Assembly: GCF_900104135.1 (NCBI RefSeq)
Contig: NZ_FNIV01000003.1
Location: 124,001-188,000 of the forward strand
DNA length: 64,000 nucleotides
Origin: Halomonas shengliensis
Lineage (GTDB): Bacteria > Pseudomonadota > Gammaproteobacteria > Pseudomonadales > Halomonadaceae
Direction of reading: 5' to 3'
Below are positions 26,180 through 34,314 of the stretch, one piece after another. The notes under the pieces are model-generated. The model was not told the DNA's origin. It worked only from the letters and a program-made list of their open reading frames with translations, and ran no database searches. A program made the translations under genes and the position numbers. The first letter of the stretch is position 1. Each line of letters begins with the position of its first letter.

Positions 26180-26446
26180 ATGGCGGGTGGATGGAGCAGG
26201 GATGGAGCGGTTCAGGATCAGATCGATGCCAGTGTCGAGGACGCGGTCGAGCGGGCTCGCAGCCGGCTTCCCCATGGCGAGGGCCTGGCGCGCTGCGAGG
26301 AGTGCGATGAGGAGATACCCCGGGCGCGGCGCGAGGCGATCCCCGGGGTTCGCCTGTGTGTCGCCTGCCAGGCCGAGCGCGACAGGCGGCAGGGCGCCAC
26401 AGCGGGTTACAACCGCAGGGGTAGCAAGGACAGCCAGCTGCGATGA
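26180..26446 (+). CDS. DksA/TraR-family C4 zinc-finger protein
   Basis: 88 residues. The C-terminal half carries CEEC (39-42) and CVAC (60-63) spaced as in the DksA/TraR zinc finger, with the family sequence IPRARREAIPGVRLCVACQ. The N-terminal 35 residues are helical. Short members of this family (such as YbiI) lack the long coiled coil of DksA, so binding to the RNA polymerase secondary channel is uncertain. Start ATG 26180 is chosen over an upstream frame for its GGAGGA site. Confidence 0.82.
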   Translation: MAGGWSRDGAVQDQIDASVEDAVERARSRLPHGEGLARCEECDEEIPRARREAIPGVRLCVACQAERDRRQGATAGYNRRGSKDSQLR

Positions 26447-26573
26447 GACACACCGGCTTCCTGGAGAGCAGTCCCGTCAGGTGCAAGACCAGGCGAGTGG
26501 GTGAGTGGCTGACGTGCGGCGCCATCGTCCGCGTGACGCCGTCGTGGGGGGTGTCGACCACCGGAGGTGCACA

Positions 26574-26933
26574 ATGCCGTTGATCATGGGGATGAGTGTG
26601 CTGCTTACCTGTCAGTTCCTGGGCGAGGTGATCGCCCGGGGACTGACGCTGCCCATCCCGGGGCCGGTCATCGGCATGGTGATCCTGCTGGCAGGGCTGA
26701 TGGTCAGGGGCAAGGTGCCCAGAAGCCTGCGGCTTACCGGCGAGGGGCTTCTATGCTACCTGACGCTGCTGTTCGTGCCGGCTGGGGTGGGGTTGATGGT
26801 GCACTTCGCCCTGATCGGACGCGATCTGGTGCCGATCCTGGTGACCCTGATGGTCTCCACCGGCCTGACCCTGGCCGCCACCGCCTGGGTACTGGATCGC
26901 CTCAACCGGCGGCGGGGAGGGCAGGGGCGATGA
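26574..26933 (+). CDS. lrgA: CidA/LrgA family membrane protein
   Basis: 119 residues with four membrane helices and the family motif LTLPIPGPVIGMVILLAGLM. These holin-like proteins pair with LrgB/CidB and have been linked to murein hydrolase export, cell death control and pyruvate or glycolate uptake. ATG 26574 has GGAGG 6-7 bases upstream. Overlaps lrgB by 4 bp (ATGA). Confidence 0.9.
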   Translation: MPLIMGMSVLLTCQFLGEVIARGLTLPIPGPVIGMVILLAGLMVRGKVPRSLRLTGEGLLCYLTLLFVPAGVGLMVHFALIGRDLVPILVTLMVSTGLTLAATAWVLDRLNRRRGGQGR

Positions 26934-27664
26934 ACCTGGCGAGCCTCGACCAGCTGTGGGTCTACCTCTCGGGCAATCCGCTGCTGTGGCTGCTGGGCAC
27001 CCTGGTGGTGTTCGCCCTGGCGGTTCGCATCAACAAGGCGCTGGGGGGCACGCCCCTGGTGCATCCGGTGACGCTCTCCATCGCCATGCTGATCGGGCTG
27101 CTGTTGCTGGCGGACATGGACTACGCCACCTACTTCGAGGGGGCGCAGTTCATTCACTTCCTGCTGGGGCCGGCTACCGTGGCGCTGGCGATCCCCCTCT
27201 ACGACCATCGTGAGCGGATCCGGCGCCTGCTGGTACCGCTGCTGCTGGCCTGCCTGGTGGGCATAGCGGTGGCGGTGACCAGCACCGTGGGGCTGTCGCT
27301 GGCGCTGGGGGCACGCCTCGAGACGGTGCTCTCCCTGGCGCCGCGCTCGGTGACCTCGCCCATCGCCATGGGCATCGCCGAGCAGATCGGCGGCATTCCG
27401 TCGCTCGCGGCGGGGCTGGTGCTGCTCACGGGCTCCATCGGCTGTGCGCTCTCGCCCTGGGTGTTCCGGCTGCTGAGGATCGAGGACCCGGCGGTCAAGG
27501 GCTTCGCGCTGGGCCTCTCGGCCCATGGTTTCGGTACCGCCCAGGCATTCGCCCGTATCGGCGCGGTGGCGGGGGCCTTCTCGGGCCTCGCCATGGGGCT
27601 GACCGGCCTGCTGACGGCCTTCCTGCTGCCGCTGATCACCCGCCTGCTGGGGCTGGGGAGCTGA
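26930..27664 (+). CDS. lrgB: LrgB/CidB family membrane protein
   Basis: 244 residues, six to eight membrane helices, with LLGPATVALAIPLY and the signature LAPRSVTSPIAMGIAEQIGG followed by SAHGFGTAQAF. Partner of the LrgA-like protein encoded just upstream, with coupled translation. A GC-rich hairpin follows at the convergent junction. Confidence 0.92.
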   Translation: MNLASLDQLWVYLSGNPLLWLLGTLVVFALAVRINKALGGTPLVHPVTLSIAMLIGLLLLADMDYATYFEGAQFIHFLLGPATVALAIPLYDHRERIRRLLVPLLLACLVGIAVAVTSTVGLSLALGARLETVLSLAPRSVTSPIAMGIAEQIGGIPSLAAGLVLLTGSIGCALSPWVFRLLRIEDPAVKGFALGLSAHGFGTAQAFARIGAVAGAFSGLAMGLTGLLTAFLLPLITRLLGLGS

Positions 27665-27669
27665 AACGA

Positions 27670-27694
27670 CGACGCCCCCGGCGGGGGGGCGTCG
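27670..27694. terminator. GC-rich hairpin between convergent genes
   Basis: 10-bp stem 27670-27679/27685-27694 without a strong T-run, placed between lrgB and the next minus-strand gene. Confidence 0.45.
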
Positions 27695-27722
27695 CTCGGT
27701 CGCTGTCTTCTCGCTCGGGCCG

Positions 27723-28052
27723 TCAGATCTCTTCCCAGAGCCGCTTGCGGAAATCGTGGGTGAGCTGGGTGGCCTGTTCTAGCCGCTTCATCTGGGCGTC
27801 TCCGACCTCCTTGACCAACTTCTCGTAGCACGCCTGCACCTCCTCGGGGGTGGTGGGCTGCTCGCCATCGAAGCACCTGGCCATGCGCTCGCCGCTCTCG
27901 GCGATCGCCCTGACGAACTGGGCCTCGAACTGCAGCGCCTCGGCGAGGCTCTCCATCCAGGCGAGTTGGGCCTTGGCCATGGGGTTGGCGCCCTTCATCC
28001 ACTGCTGTTGCCACCAGTCGAACATCGGGTTGGTGAATGCATTCTGGGCCAT
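27723..28052 (-). CDS. Small helical protein, phasin-like in character
   Basis: 109 residues, all helical, with an aromatic N-terminus (FTNPMFDWWQQQWMKGANPMAKAQLAWMESL) and a charged amphipathic remainder ending RKRLWEEI. ATG 28052 is preceded by GGGAGG. The composition resembles granule-associated phasin or PHA-synthase-associated proteins, but I cannot assign it to a named family. Single gene. Confidence 0.6.
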   Translation of the reverse strand: MAQNAFTNPMFDWWQQQWMKGANPMAKAQLAWMESLAEALQFEAQFVRAIAESGERMARCFDGEQPTTPEEVQACYEKLVKEVGDAQMKRLEQATQLTHDFRKRLWEEI

Positions 28053-28187
28053 GATGACCTCCCGTTGAACGTCGTTTGGGCCGCTGTCGCCTCGGGCCCG
28101 GGATGTGTGTCTAGAGTATAGGAGAGCCGCCCGTGATGGGCCTGGGGCGGTCATGGGTTGTTTGATTCATGTCACGGGAGAATGGCG

Positions 28188-28361
28188 ATGTGGAGCGTGG
28201 TCAAGTCGGTGCTGGCGGCCTTCTTCGGGGTGCAGAAGGAGGTGCGGCGGCGGGAAGACTTCGAGCAGGGACGCCCCCTGATGTTCATCGTGGTAGGCAT
28301 CCTCATGGCGCTGGTGCTGGTGGTGGTGGTGGCCCTGGTGGCCATGGCCGTGGCCCGTTGA
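28188..28361 (+). CDS. DUF2970 small membrane protein
   Basis: 57 residues: SVLAAFFGVQKEVRRREDF followed by one C-terminal membrane helix (FIVVGILMALVLVVVVALVAMAV). This is the full DUF2970 layout. ATG 28188 is preferred over 28182 because the GGGAGA site is about 8 bases upstream. It precedes the cox cluster, and DUF2970 genes commonly occur there. Confidence 0.8.
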   Translation: MWSVVKSVLAAFFGVQKEVRRREDFEQGRPLMFIVVGILMALVLVVVVALVAMAVAR

Positions 28362-28519
28362 AACTGGCGTTGGCTGCGGCGGCGGCTGCGACAGCCGGTC
28401 ACGGGCAGGCCGTCTACACTCCTTCATGAGAGGTCGCTGAACTTTTCCGACACGCCGCGCGTGGTTGCCGCCAGGTCACCACGCGTGTGACGACAACAAC
28501 AAGCAAGGAGGAGGCGCCG

Positions 28520-29638
28520 ATGCGCACGTTCATCGTGTGGATGGCAGGTTGCCTGGTCGTCCCCCTGATGACGACGCTGGCCATGGCCAACGGCTGGAAC
28601 ATGCCGGTGGGCGTGACCGACGTGAGTCGCGAGGTCCACTCGCTGCACATGACCATCTTCTGGATCTGCGTGGTCATCGGCGTGGTGGTGTTCGGGGTGA
28701 TGTTCTACTCCCTGTTCCGCTTCCGCCACTCCAAGGGGGCCAAGCCTGCCCATTTCCACGAGAACACCTTGGTGGAGGTGCTGTGGACGGCGGTGCCCCT
28801 GCTGATCCTGGTGGGCATGGCGGTGCCGGCCACCGCCACCCTCAAGAAGATGTACGACCCCTCCGACGCCGACCTCGACGTGATGATCACCGGCCAGCAG
28901 TGGCGCTGGCGCTACGAGTACCTGGGCGAGGATGTCGCCTTTACCTCCAACCTGGGCACCTCCCGCGAAGCGATCAGCGGCGCCGAGGAGCGCGGCGAGC
29001 ACTACCTGCTGGAGGTCGACGAGCCGCTGGTGCTGCCCGTGGGTCGCAAGGTGCGCTTCCTGCTCACCTCGGATGACGTCATCCACTCCTGGTGGGTGCC
29101 GGACCTCGCCGTCAAGCAGGACACCATCCCGGGGTTCGTCAACGAGAACTGGGTGCGCATCAACGAGCCGGGCATCTACCGCGGCCAGTGCGCCGAGCTG
29201 TGCGGCATGGATCACGGCTTCATGCCCATCGTGGTGCACGCCATGGAGGGCGAGGAGTTCGACGCCTGGCTGGCCGAGCGCAAGGAGGCGGCGGCCCAGG
29301 AGGCCCAGGGCGTCGATCGCGAGTGGTCCATGGAGGAGCTGATGGCGCGCGGCGAGCAGAGCTACAACGCCGTCTGTGCCTCCTGCCACCAACCCGACGG
29401 CAGCGGCAACCCGCCCGCCTTCCCGGCGCTGGCCGGCAACCAGGCGCTGATGGATGACCGCGAGCGGCACATCGATACGGTGGTCAACGGTGTGTCGGGC
29501 GCGGCCATGCCGGCCTTCCGCAGCACCCTGAACCCGGTGGAGATCGCCGCCGTGATCACCTACGAACGCAACGCCTGGGGCAACGACACCGGTGACCTGG
29601 TGCAGCCTGCGGAGATCGCCGAGCGGCTGGCCGACTAG
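28520..29638 (+). CDS. coxB: Cytochrome c oxidase subunit II with fused cytochrome c
   Basis: 372 residues. A signal sequence is followed by two membrane helices (about 40-65 and 85-105). The periplasmic cupredoxin domain carries the CuA ligands His189, Cys224, Glu226, Cys228, His232 and Met235 (GQCAELCGMDHGFM). A C-terminal class I cytochrome c domain has CASCH (286-290). It receives electrons from cytochrome c and passes them to subunit I. ATG 28520 has AAGGAGGAGG upstream; an earlier in-frame ATG at 28487 lacks a site. First gene of the oxidase operon. Confidence 0.95.
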   Translation: MRTFIVWMAGCLVVPLMTTLAMANGWNMPVGVTDVSREVHSLHMTIFWICVVIGVVVFGVMFYSLFRFRHSKGAKPAHFHENTLVEVLWTAVPLLILVGMAVPATATLKKMYDPSDADLDVMITGQQWRWRYEYLGEDVAFTSNLGTSREAISGAEERGEHYLLEVDEPLVLPVGRKVRFLLTSDDVIHSWWVPDLAVKQDTIPGFVNENWVRINEPGIYRGQCAELCGMDHGFMPIVVHAMEGEEFDAWLAERKEAAAQEAQGVDREWSMEELMARGEQSYNAVCASCHQPDGSGNPPAFPALAGNQALMDDRERHIDTVVNGVSGAAMPAFRSTLNPVEIAAVITYERNAWGNDTGDLVQPAEIAERLAD

Positions 29639-29706
29639 GCCGGCCCTCGGGGCTTCCCCCGTCCCCAGCGACGACACAAGAACCGCGAAGATCAGGGAGA
29701 TTGACC

Positions 29707-31341
29707 ATGGCGCCGAAGCTGCCCTTGCATCACCCCGTCGAGCAGAGCTCCACCGCCAGTGCCGGCGGCCAGGCGAGTGCCCACGCCGCGCCACCCCGCG
29801 GGCTGATGCGCTGGCTGCTCACCACCAATCACAAGGAGATCGGCAGCCTCTACCTGATCTTCTCGCTGACGATGTTCTTCATCGGCGGGATCTTCGCCCT
29901 GGTGGTGCGTGCCGAGCTGTTCCAGCCTGGCCTGCAGCTGGTGGTGCCGGAGTTCTTCAACCAGATGACCACCATGCACGGGCTGATCATGGTGTTCGGG
30001 GCGATCATGCCGGCCTTCGTGGGGCTGGCCAACTGGATGGTGCCGCTGCAGATCGGGGCGCCGGACATGGCCCTGCCGCGGCTCAACAACTTCAGCTTCT
30101 GGCTGTTGCCGGTGGCCTTCACCCTGTTGCTCAGCACCCTGCTGATGCCGGGGGGCGGGCCCAACTTCGGCTGGACCTTCTACGCGCCGCTCTCCACCAC
30201 CTATGCGCCGCCGTCCACCACCTTCTTCATCCTCTCGCTGCATATCGCCGGCATCAGCTCGATCCTCGGTGCCATCAATATCATTGCTACCATCCTCAAC
30301 CTGCGTGCCCCGGGCATGCGCCTGATGGACATGCCGCTGTTCTGCTGGACCTGGCTGATCACCGCCTTCCTGCTGATCGCGGTGATGCCGGTACTGGCCG
30401 GGGTGGTCACCATGATGCTGATGGACATCAACTTCGGCACCAGCTTCTTCAATGCCGCCGGTGGCGGCGATCCGGTGCTCTTCCAGCACCTGTTCTGGTT
30501 CTTCGGGCACCCCGAGGTCTACATCATGATCCTGCCGGCGTTCGGCATCGTCTCGGCGATCATCCCGACCTTCTCGCGCAAGCGGCTGTTCGGTTACGCC
30601 TCCATGGTCTACGCCACGGCCTCCATCGCCATCCTCTCCTTCCTGGTCTGGGCCCACCACATGTTCACCGTGGGCCTACCGCTGGCCGCCGAGCTGTTCT
30701 TCATGTACACCACCATGCTGATCGCGGTGCCCACCGGGGTGAAGGTGTTCAACTGGATCGCCACCATGTTCCGTGGCTCGATCAGCTTCGAGCCGCCGAT
30801 GCTGTTCGCGCTGGCCTTCGTGGTGCAGTTCACCATCGGTGGCTTCTCGGGGCTGATGCTGGCGATCTCGCCGGCGGACTTCCAGTACCACGACACCTAC
30901 TTCGTGGTAGCCCACTTCCACTACGTGCTGGTGCCCGGCGCGCTCTTCGCGATCCTCGCCGCCGCCTACTACTGGCTGCCCAAGTGGACCGGCCACTACC
31001 CCAACGTGAAGCTGGCCCAGTGGCACTTCTGGCTCTCTGTGATCGGTGTCAACCTGACCTTCTTCCCCATGCACTTCTCGGGGCTGGCGGGGATGCCGCG
31101 CCGCATCCCCGACTACGCGCTGCAGTTCGCCGACTTCAACGTGGCCTCGAGCCTCGGCGCCTTCCTGTTCGGCGCCTCGCAGCTGCTGTTCGTGCTGCTG
31201 ATCATCAAGTGCGTGCGCGGCGGCGAGAAGGCCCCGGCCAAGGCCTGGGAGGGCGCCGAGGACCTGGAGTGGAGCGTGCCGAGCCCGGCGCCGCTGCACA
31301 CCTTCGAGCATCCGCCCACCTTCCGCCGCGATGGCGAGTGA
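29707..31341 (+). CDS. coxA: Cytochrome c oxidase subunit I (aa3 type)
   Basis: 544 residues, twelve membrane helices. Ligands are visible: His91 (low-spin heme a, TMHG), His268-Tyr272 in HPEVY (CuB and cross-linked Tyr), His317-His318 in WAHHMF (CuB), His403 and His405 in AHFHYVL (heme a3 and heme a). The HPEVY-type K-channel tyrosine marks a type A heme-copper oxidase. It reduces O2 to water and pumps protons. ATG 29707 follows AGGGAGA. Confidence 0.97.
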   Translation: MAPKLPLHHPVEQSSTASAGGQASAHAAPPRGLMRWLLTTNHKEIGSLYLIFSLTMFFIGGIFALVVRAELFQPGLQLVVPEFFNQMTTMHGLIMVFGAIMPAFVGLANWMVPLQIGAPDMALPRLNNFSFWLLPVAFTLLLSTLLMPGGGPNFGWTFYAPLSTTYAPPSTTFFILSLHIAGISSILGAINIIATILNLRAPGMRLMDMPLFCWTWLITAFLLIAVMPVLAGVVTMMLMDINFGTSFFNAAGGGDPVLFQHLFWFFGHPEVYIMILPAFGIVSAIIPTFSRKRLFGYASMVYATASIAILSFLVWAHHMFTVGLPLAAELFFMYTTMLIAVPTGVKVFNWIATMFRGSISFEPPMLFALAFVVQFTIGGFSGLMLAISPADFQYHDTYFVVAHFHYVLVPGALFAILAAAYYWLPKWTGHYPNVKLAQWHFWLSVIGVNLTFFPMHFSGLAGMPRRIPDYALQFADFNVASSLGAFLFGASQLLFVLLIIKCVRGGEKAPAKAWEGAEDLEWSVPSPAPLHTFEHPPTFRRDGE

Positions 31342-31365
31342 GGCCCGCGCCAGGAGGAGACCGCC

Positions 31366-31959
31366 ATGTCCGATGCCCGGGAAGCCGCCAGCCGTCAGGG
31401 CGTGCGTCGCACCGTCGCCAAGACGCTGTTCGCCCTGGCCGGGATGTTCCTCTTCGCCTTCGCCCTGGTGCCACTCTACGACGTCTTCTGCGAGGTGACC
31501 GGGCTCAACGGCAAGACCAGCGGCTCGGCCCAGGCCCTGGTGCACGAGGAGGTCGACGCCTCGCGCATGGTGACGGTGCAGTTCGTGACCCGTGGCAGCG
31601 CCGGGCTGCCCTGGAACTTCGAGGTCGAGACACGCCAGGTACGCGTCCATCCCGGCCAGAGCGCCGAGGTCGAGTTCGCCTTCCACAACCGGGCCGAGAC
31701 GGCGCTCAGGGGTCGGGCGGTGCCCAGCGTGACGCCGCCCCGGGCGACCCCGCACCTGCGCAAGCTGGCCTGCTTCTGCTTCCAGGAGCAGCGCCTCGAG
31801 GCGGGAGAGAGGCTCTCGGCGCCGCTGGTGTTCCAGCTGACCCGCGACCTGCCCGAGGACGTCAATACCGTAACCCTGGTCTACACCCTGTATCCGGTCA
31901 CCCGTGACGAGGCGCCGCTTCAGGCGCGGGCGACTGCCGGCAAAGGAGATGAGGCATGA
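31366..31959 (+). CDS. ctaG: Cytochrome c oxidase assembly protein CtaG/Cox11
   Basis: 197 residues. One N-terminal membrane helix (about 20-42) precedes a periplasmic domain with the copper-binding CFCF motif (Cys136, Cys138) and the family text VPLYDVFCEVTGLNGKT. It inserts CuB into subunit I. Located between subunits I and III as in many proteobacteria. Ends overlapping coxC by 4 bp (ATGA). Confidence 0.95.
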   Translation: MSDAREAASRQGVRRTVAKTLFALAGMFLFAFALVPLYDVFCEVTGLNGKTSGSAQALVHEEVDASRMVTVQFVTRGSAGLPWNFEVETRQVRVHPGQSAEVEFAFHNRAETALRGRAVPSVTPPRATPHLRKLACFCFQEQRLEAGERLSAPLVFQLTRDLPEDVNTVTLVYTLYPVTRDEAPLQARATAGKGDEA

Positions 31960-32813
31960 GTGGTGGCAGCTACTACGTCCCCGCAACCAGCAAGTGGCCG
32001 ATACTGGGCTCGCTGGCGCTGGGGACCATGATGATCGGCACCGGCATGGTGCTGGTGCACGGCAGCGGCAGCGCGCTGATGGGGCTCGGGATCCTGGCGG
32101 TGCTGGCGGTGATGGGGCTGTGGTTCCGCGACGTAGTGAAGGAGTCGCGCAGCGGCCTCTACGACGCCCAGATGGACCGCTCCTTCCGCCAGGGCATGGC
32201 CTGGTTCATCTTCTCGGAGGTGATGTTCTTCGCGGCCTTCTTCGGCGCGCTCTTCTACGTGCGTACCTTCGCGCTGCCATGGCTCGACGGCGAGGGTGCC
32301 AAGGGCGTGGCGGCGCTGCTGTGGCCGGACTTCACCGCCAGCTGGCCGCTGCTGGAGCCGCCGGGCGACGTCGCCGGGCCGCGCGACACCTTCAGCCCCT
32401 GGCAGCTGCCGCTGGTCAACACCCTGATCCTGGTGGGCTCGAGCATCACCCTCACCGTGGCCCACGAGGGGCTCAAGGAAGGCATGCGCGACACCACCCG
32501 CAACTGGCTGCTGGTGACGGTGCTGCTGGGCTTCACCTTCATCGTCATCCAGGGGGTGGAGTACTACGAGGCCTACCACCACTACGGGATCACCCTGCAG
32601 GCGGGGATCTACGGGGCGACCTTCTTCCTGCTTACCGGCTTCCACGGTGCCCACGTGATCATCGGGGCCACCATCCTCACGGTGATGCTGATCCGCATCC
32701 TGCGCGGGCACTTCGCCCCCGAGCACCACTTCGGCTTCGAGGCGGCCGCCTGGTACTGGCACTTCGTGGATGTGGTGTGGATCGGCCTCTTCCTGTTCGT
32801 CTATGTCTTCTGA
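31956..32813 (+). CDS. coxC: Cytochrome c oxidase subunit III
   Basis: 285 residues, seven membrane helices, with FRQGMAWFIFSEVMFFAAFFGALFY-type text and the C-terminal GFHGAHVIIG...EAAAWYWHFVDVVWIGLF signature. It stabilises proton uptake and lipid binding in the aa3 oxidase. Coupled to ctaG by overlap. Confidence 0.96.
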   Translation: MSGGSYYVPATSKWPILGSLALGTMMIGTGMVLVHGSGSALMGLGILAVLAVMGLWFRDVVKESRSGLYDAQMDRSFRQGMAWFIFSEVMFFAAFFGALFYVRTFALPWLDGEGAKGVAALLWPDFTASWPLLEPPGDVAGPRDTFSPWQLPLVNTLILVGSSITLTVAHEGLKEGMRDTTRNWLLVTVLLGFTFIVIQGVEYYEAYHHYGITLQAGIYGATFFLLTGFHGAHVIIGATILTVMLIRILRGHFAPEHHFGFEAAAWYWHFVDVVWIGLFLFVYVF

Positions 32814-32836
32814 GGCCTGGGCTCCAGAGAAAAAAA

Positions 32837-33028
32837 TCAGGCCAGGTTGCCGGCGTAGAAGCCGTAGAGCAGCAGGGCGAGCAGGGTGGCCGCCAGCGCC
32901 ACCCGCAGCTTGAGGGAGACGAGCAGGCGCCGCGAGGCGCCGCCGTCGCGCAGCAGGAAGCCGGCGCCGGCGGCCAGGCTCGTCAGCATGGCCAGGAACA
33001 CCATAGCGATCAGGATCTTGAGCAGCAT
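32837..33028 (-). CDS. DUF2909 twin-transmembrane protein
   Basis: 63 residues with two membrane helices (about 3-24 and 44-61) separated by a basic loop, the DUF2909 layout. The family is regularly found inside cox clusters, on the opposite strand. ATG 33028 is preferred over GTG 33049 because MLLKILIAMVF is the usual N-terminus and AAGG lies upstream. Its start codon lies in the same CATG (33026-33029) as the possible SURF1 start on the other strand. Confidence 0.8.
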   Translation of the reverse strand: MLLKILIAMVFLAMLTSLAAGAGFLLRDGGASRRLLVSLKLRVALAATLLALLLYGFYAGNLA

Positions 33029-33746
33029 GGCAAGCACCTTGAGTATCACGTCCTCTCAGCATGCCCGCCGCGGCCGATGGCGGCAACGCCTGTGGTATGC
33101 GCTGTGGTCGCTGCTGGTGGTGCTGGGGCTGGCGCTCGGCCTGTGGCAGTGGGAACGCGCCGCGGAGAAGCGTGCCTACCTGGCGCGCCTGGCCGGTGCC
33201 CCGACCCTGACGGCTCCTCGAGAGGCGCCCCCCGAGGGCAGCCGGCTGACCCTCTCCGGCGAGTACCTGGCGGATCACACCCTGTTCCTGGACAACCGCA
33301 CCCATGATGGCCGCCTGGGGGTGGCCCCGCTGACCCCGCTGCGCGGCGACGACGGCCGGCTGTGGCTGGTCCAGCGTGGCTTCCTGGAGACCGGTACCAG
33401 CCGCGCCGACCCCGTCGTCGACACCCCGCAGGGGCGGGTGACCCTGCGCGGTCGCTGGCAGGCGGCGGGGGAGGGGGCGCCGCTGTTCGGGCCCAACCGC
33501 GAGGGCGCGCGGCTGCAGCGCATCGCGCTGGAGGTCTGGCCGCTCGACTTCGCCCATGCCGGCTGGCTGCACCTGGAGGAAGGGCCCGGGGCGCTGCCTG
33601 CCTGGTGGACCCCCAACGTGCTGCCACCGAGCCGTCATGTCGGCTATGCCATCCAGTGGTGGGGTCTCGCCCTGGCGGCCCTGGCGGTGATGATCCTGGG
33701 TGGGCGCCACCTGGGCCGTGACATCTCGAAGGAGGAGCCTCGATGA
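33027..33746 (+). CDS. SURF1 family cytochrome oxidase biogenesis protein
   Basis: 239 residues from ATG 33027. The helix WYALWSLLVVLGLALGLWQWERAAEK is the N-terminal SURF1 segment. A periplasmic domain has GEYLADHTLFLDNRTHDGRLGV, and a second helix near the end contains HVGYAIQWWGLALAALAV. SURF1 assists heme a insertion into subunit I. Start uncertain: ATG 33027 overlaps the DUF2909 gene, and TTG 33039 is the alternative. It ends overlapping the next gene (ATGA). Confidence 0.88.
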   Translation: MASTLSITSSQHARRGRWRQRLWYALWSLLVVLGLALGLWQWERAAEKRAYLARLAGAPTLTAPREAPPEGSRLTLSGEYLADHTLFLDNRTHDGRLGVAPLTPLRGDDGRLWLVQRGFLETGTSRADPVVDTPQGRVTLRGRWQAAGEGAPLFGPNREGARLQRIALEVWPLDFAHAGWLHLEEGPGALPAWWTPNVLPPSRHVGYAIQWWGLALAALAVMILGGRHLGRDISKEEPR

Positions 33747-34291
33747 GCGCTGCATCCCCCGCGTCCCGAGGGCGCCTGAAGCTGGCGGCCCTGCTGCTTT
33801 TCCTCTCGCTGCCGGTGCTGGTGGCCACCGTGATGGCGCTGACCCGGGTGGGGATCCCCGAGGGGCGCACGGCGCACGGCGAGCTGGGGCCCGGGGTGCC
33901 GAGCCTGGCGCAGTGGCCGCTGGATGCCCCGGTCGACGAGGCACTGGCCGGCGACTGGGTGCTGGCCTTCGACTGTCGCGAGCGTTGCGCCGAGCGTGGC
34001 GATCTCTGGTGGCGGCTGCACCGGGCCCTGGGGCGCGAGGCGCCCCGGGTCAGCCGGCTGCGGGTCGGGGGCAGCGAGTCGGCCCTGCCCGGCGAGGTGG
34101 TGGCGCAATGGCGCAAGCGGCCTGACTGGGCCGAGGGGGAGCGCCTGTGGCTGCTCGACCCCCGGGGGTTGCCGGTGCTGGGCTATGCGGCGGACGTCGA
34201 CCCCTATGCGGTGAAGGATGACCTGGGAAAACTGCTGCGCATGAATCCGGAGGCTCCCTGGCAGGGTGGCCAGGAGCTGGCCGGGCGCTGA
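33743..34291 (+). CDS. Membrane-anchored SCO/thioredoxin-like protein of cox cluster
   Basis: 182 residues: an N-terminal helix (about 12-33), then a periplasmic domain with DWVLAFDCRERCAERG holding Cys78 and Cys82 in CxxxC spacing. A later segment, LWLLDPRGLPVLGYAADVDPYAVKDDL, resembles the end of SCO and thioredoxin folds. Proteobacterial cox clusters often contain such a protein between SURF1 and ctaA. A copper or redox assembly role is inferred; the residues after the second Cys differ from the CP of true SCO proteins. Confidence 0.75.
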   Translation: MSAASPASRGRLKLAALLLFLSLPVLVATVMALTRVGIPEGRTAHGELGPGVPSLAQWPLDAPVDEALAGDWVLAFDCRERCAERGDLWWRLHRALGREAPRVSRLRVGGSESALPGEVVAQWRKRPDWAEGERLWLLDPRGLPVLGYAADVDPYAVKDDLGKLLRMNPEAPWQGGQELAGR

Positions 34292-34314
34292 GGCCCGCGG
34301 AGGGAGAGACGACG

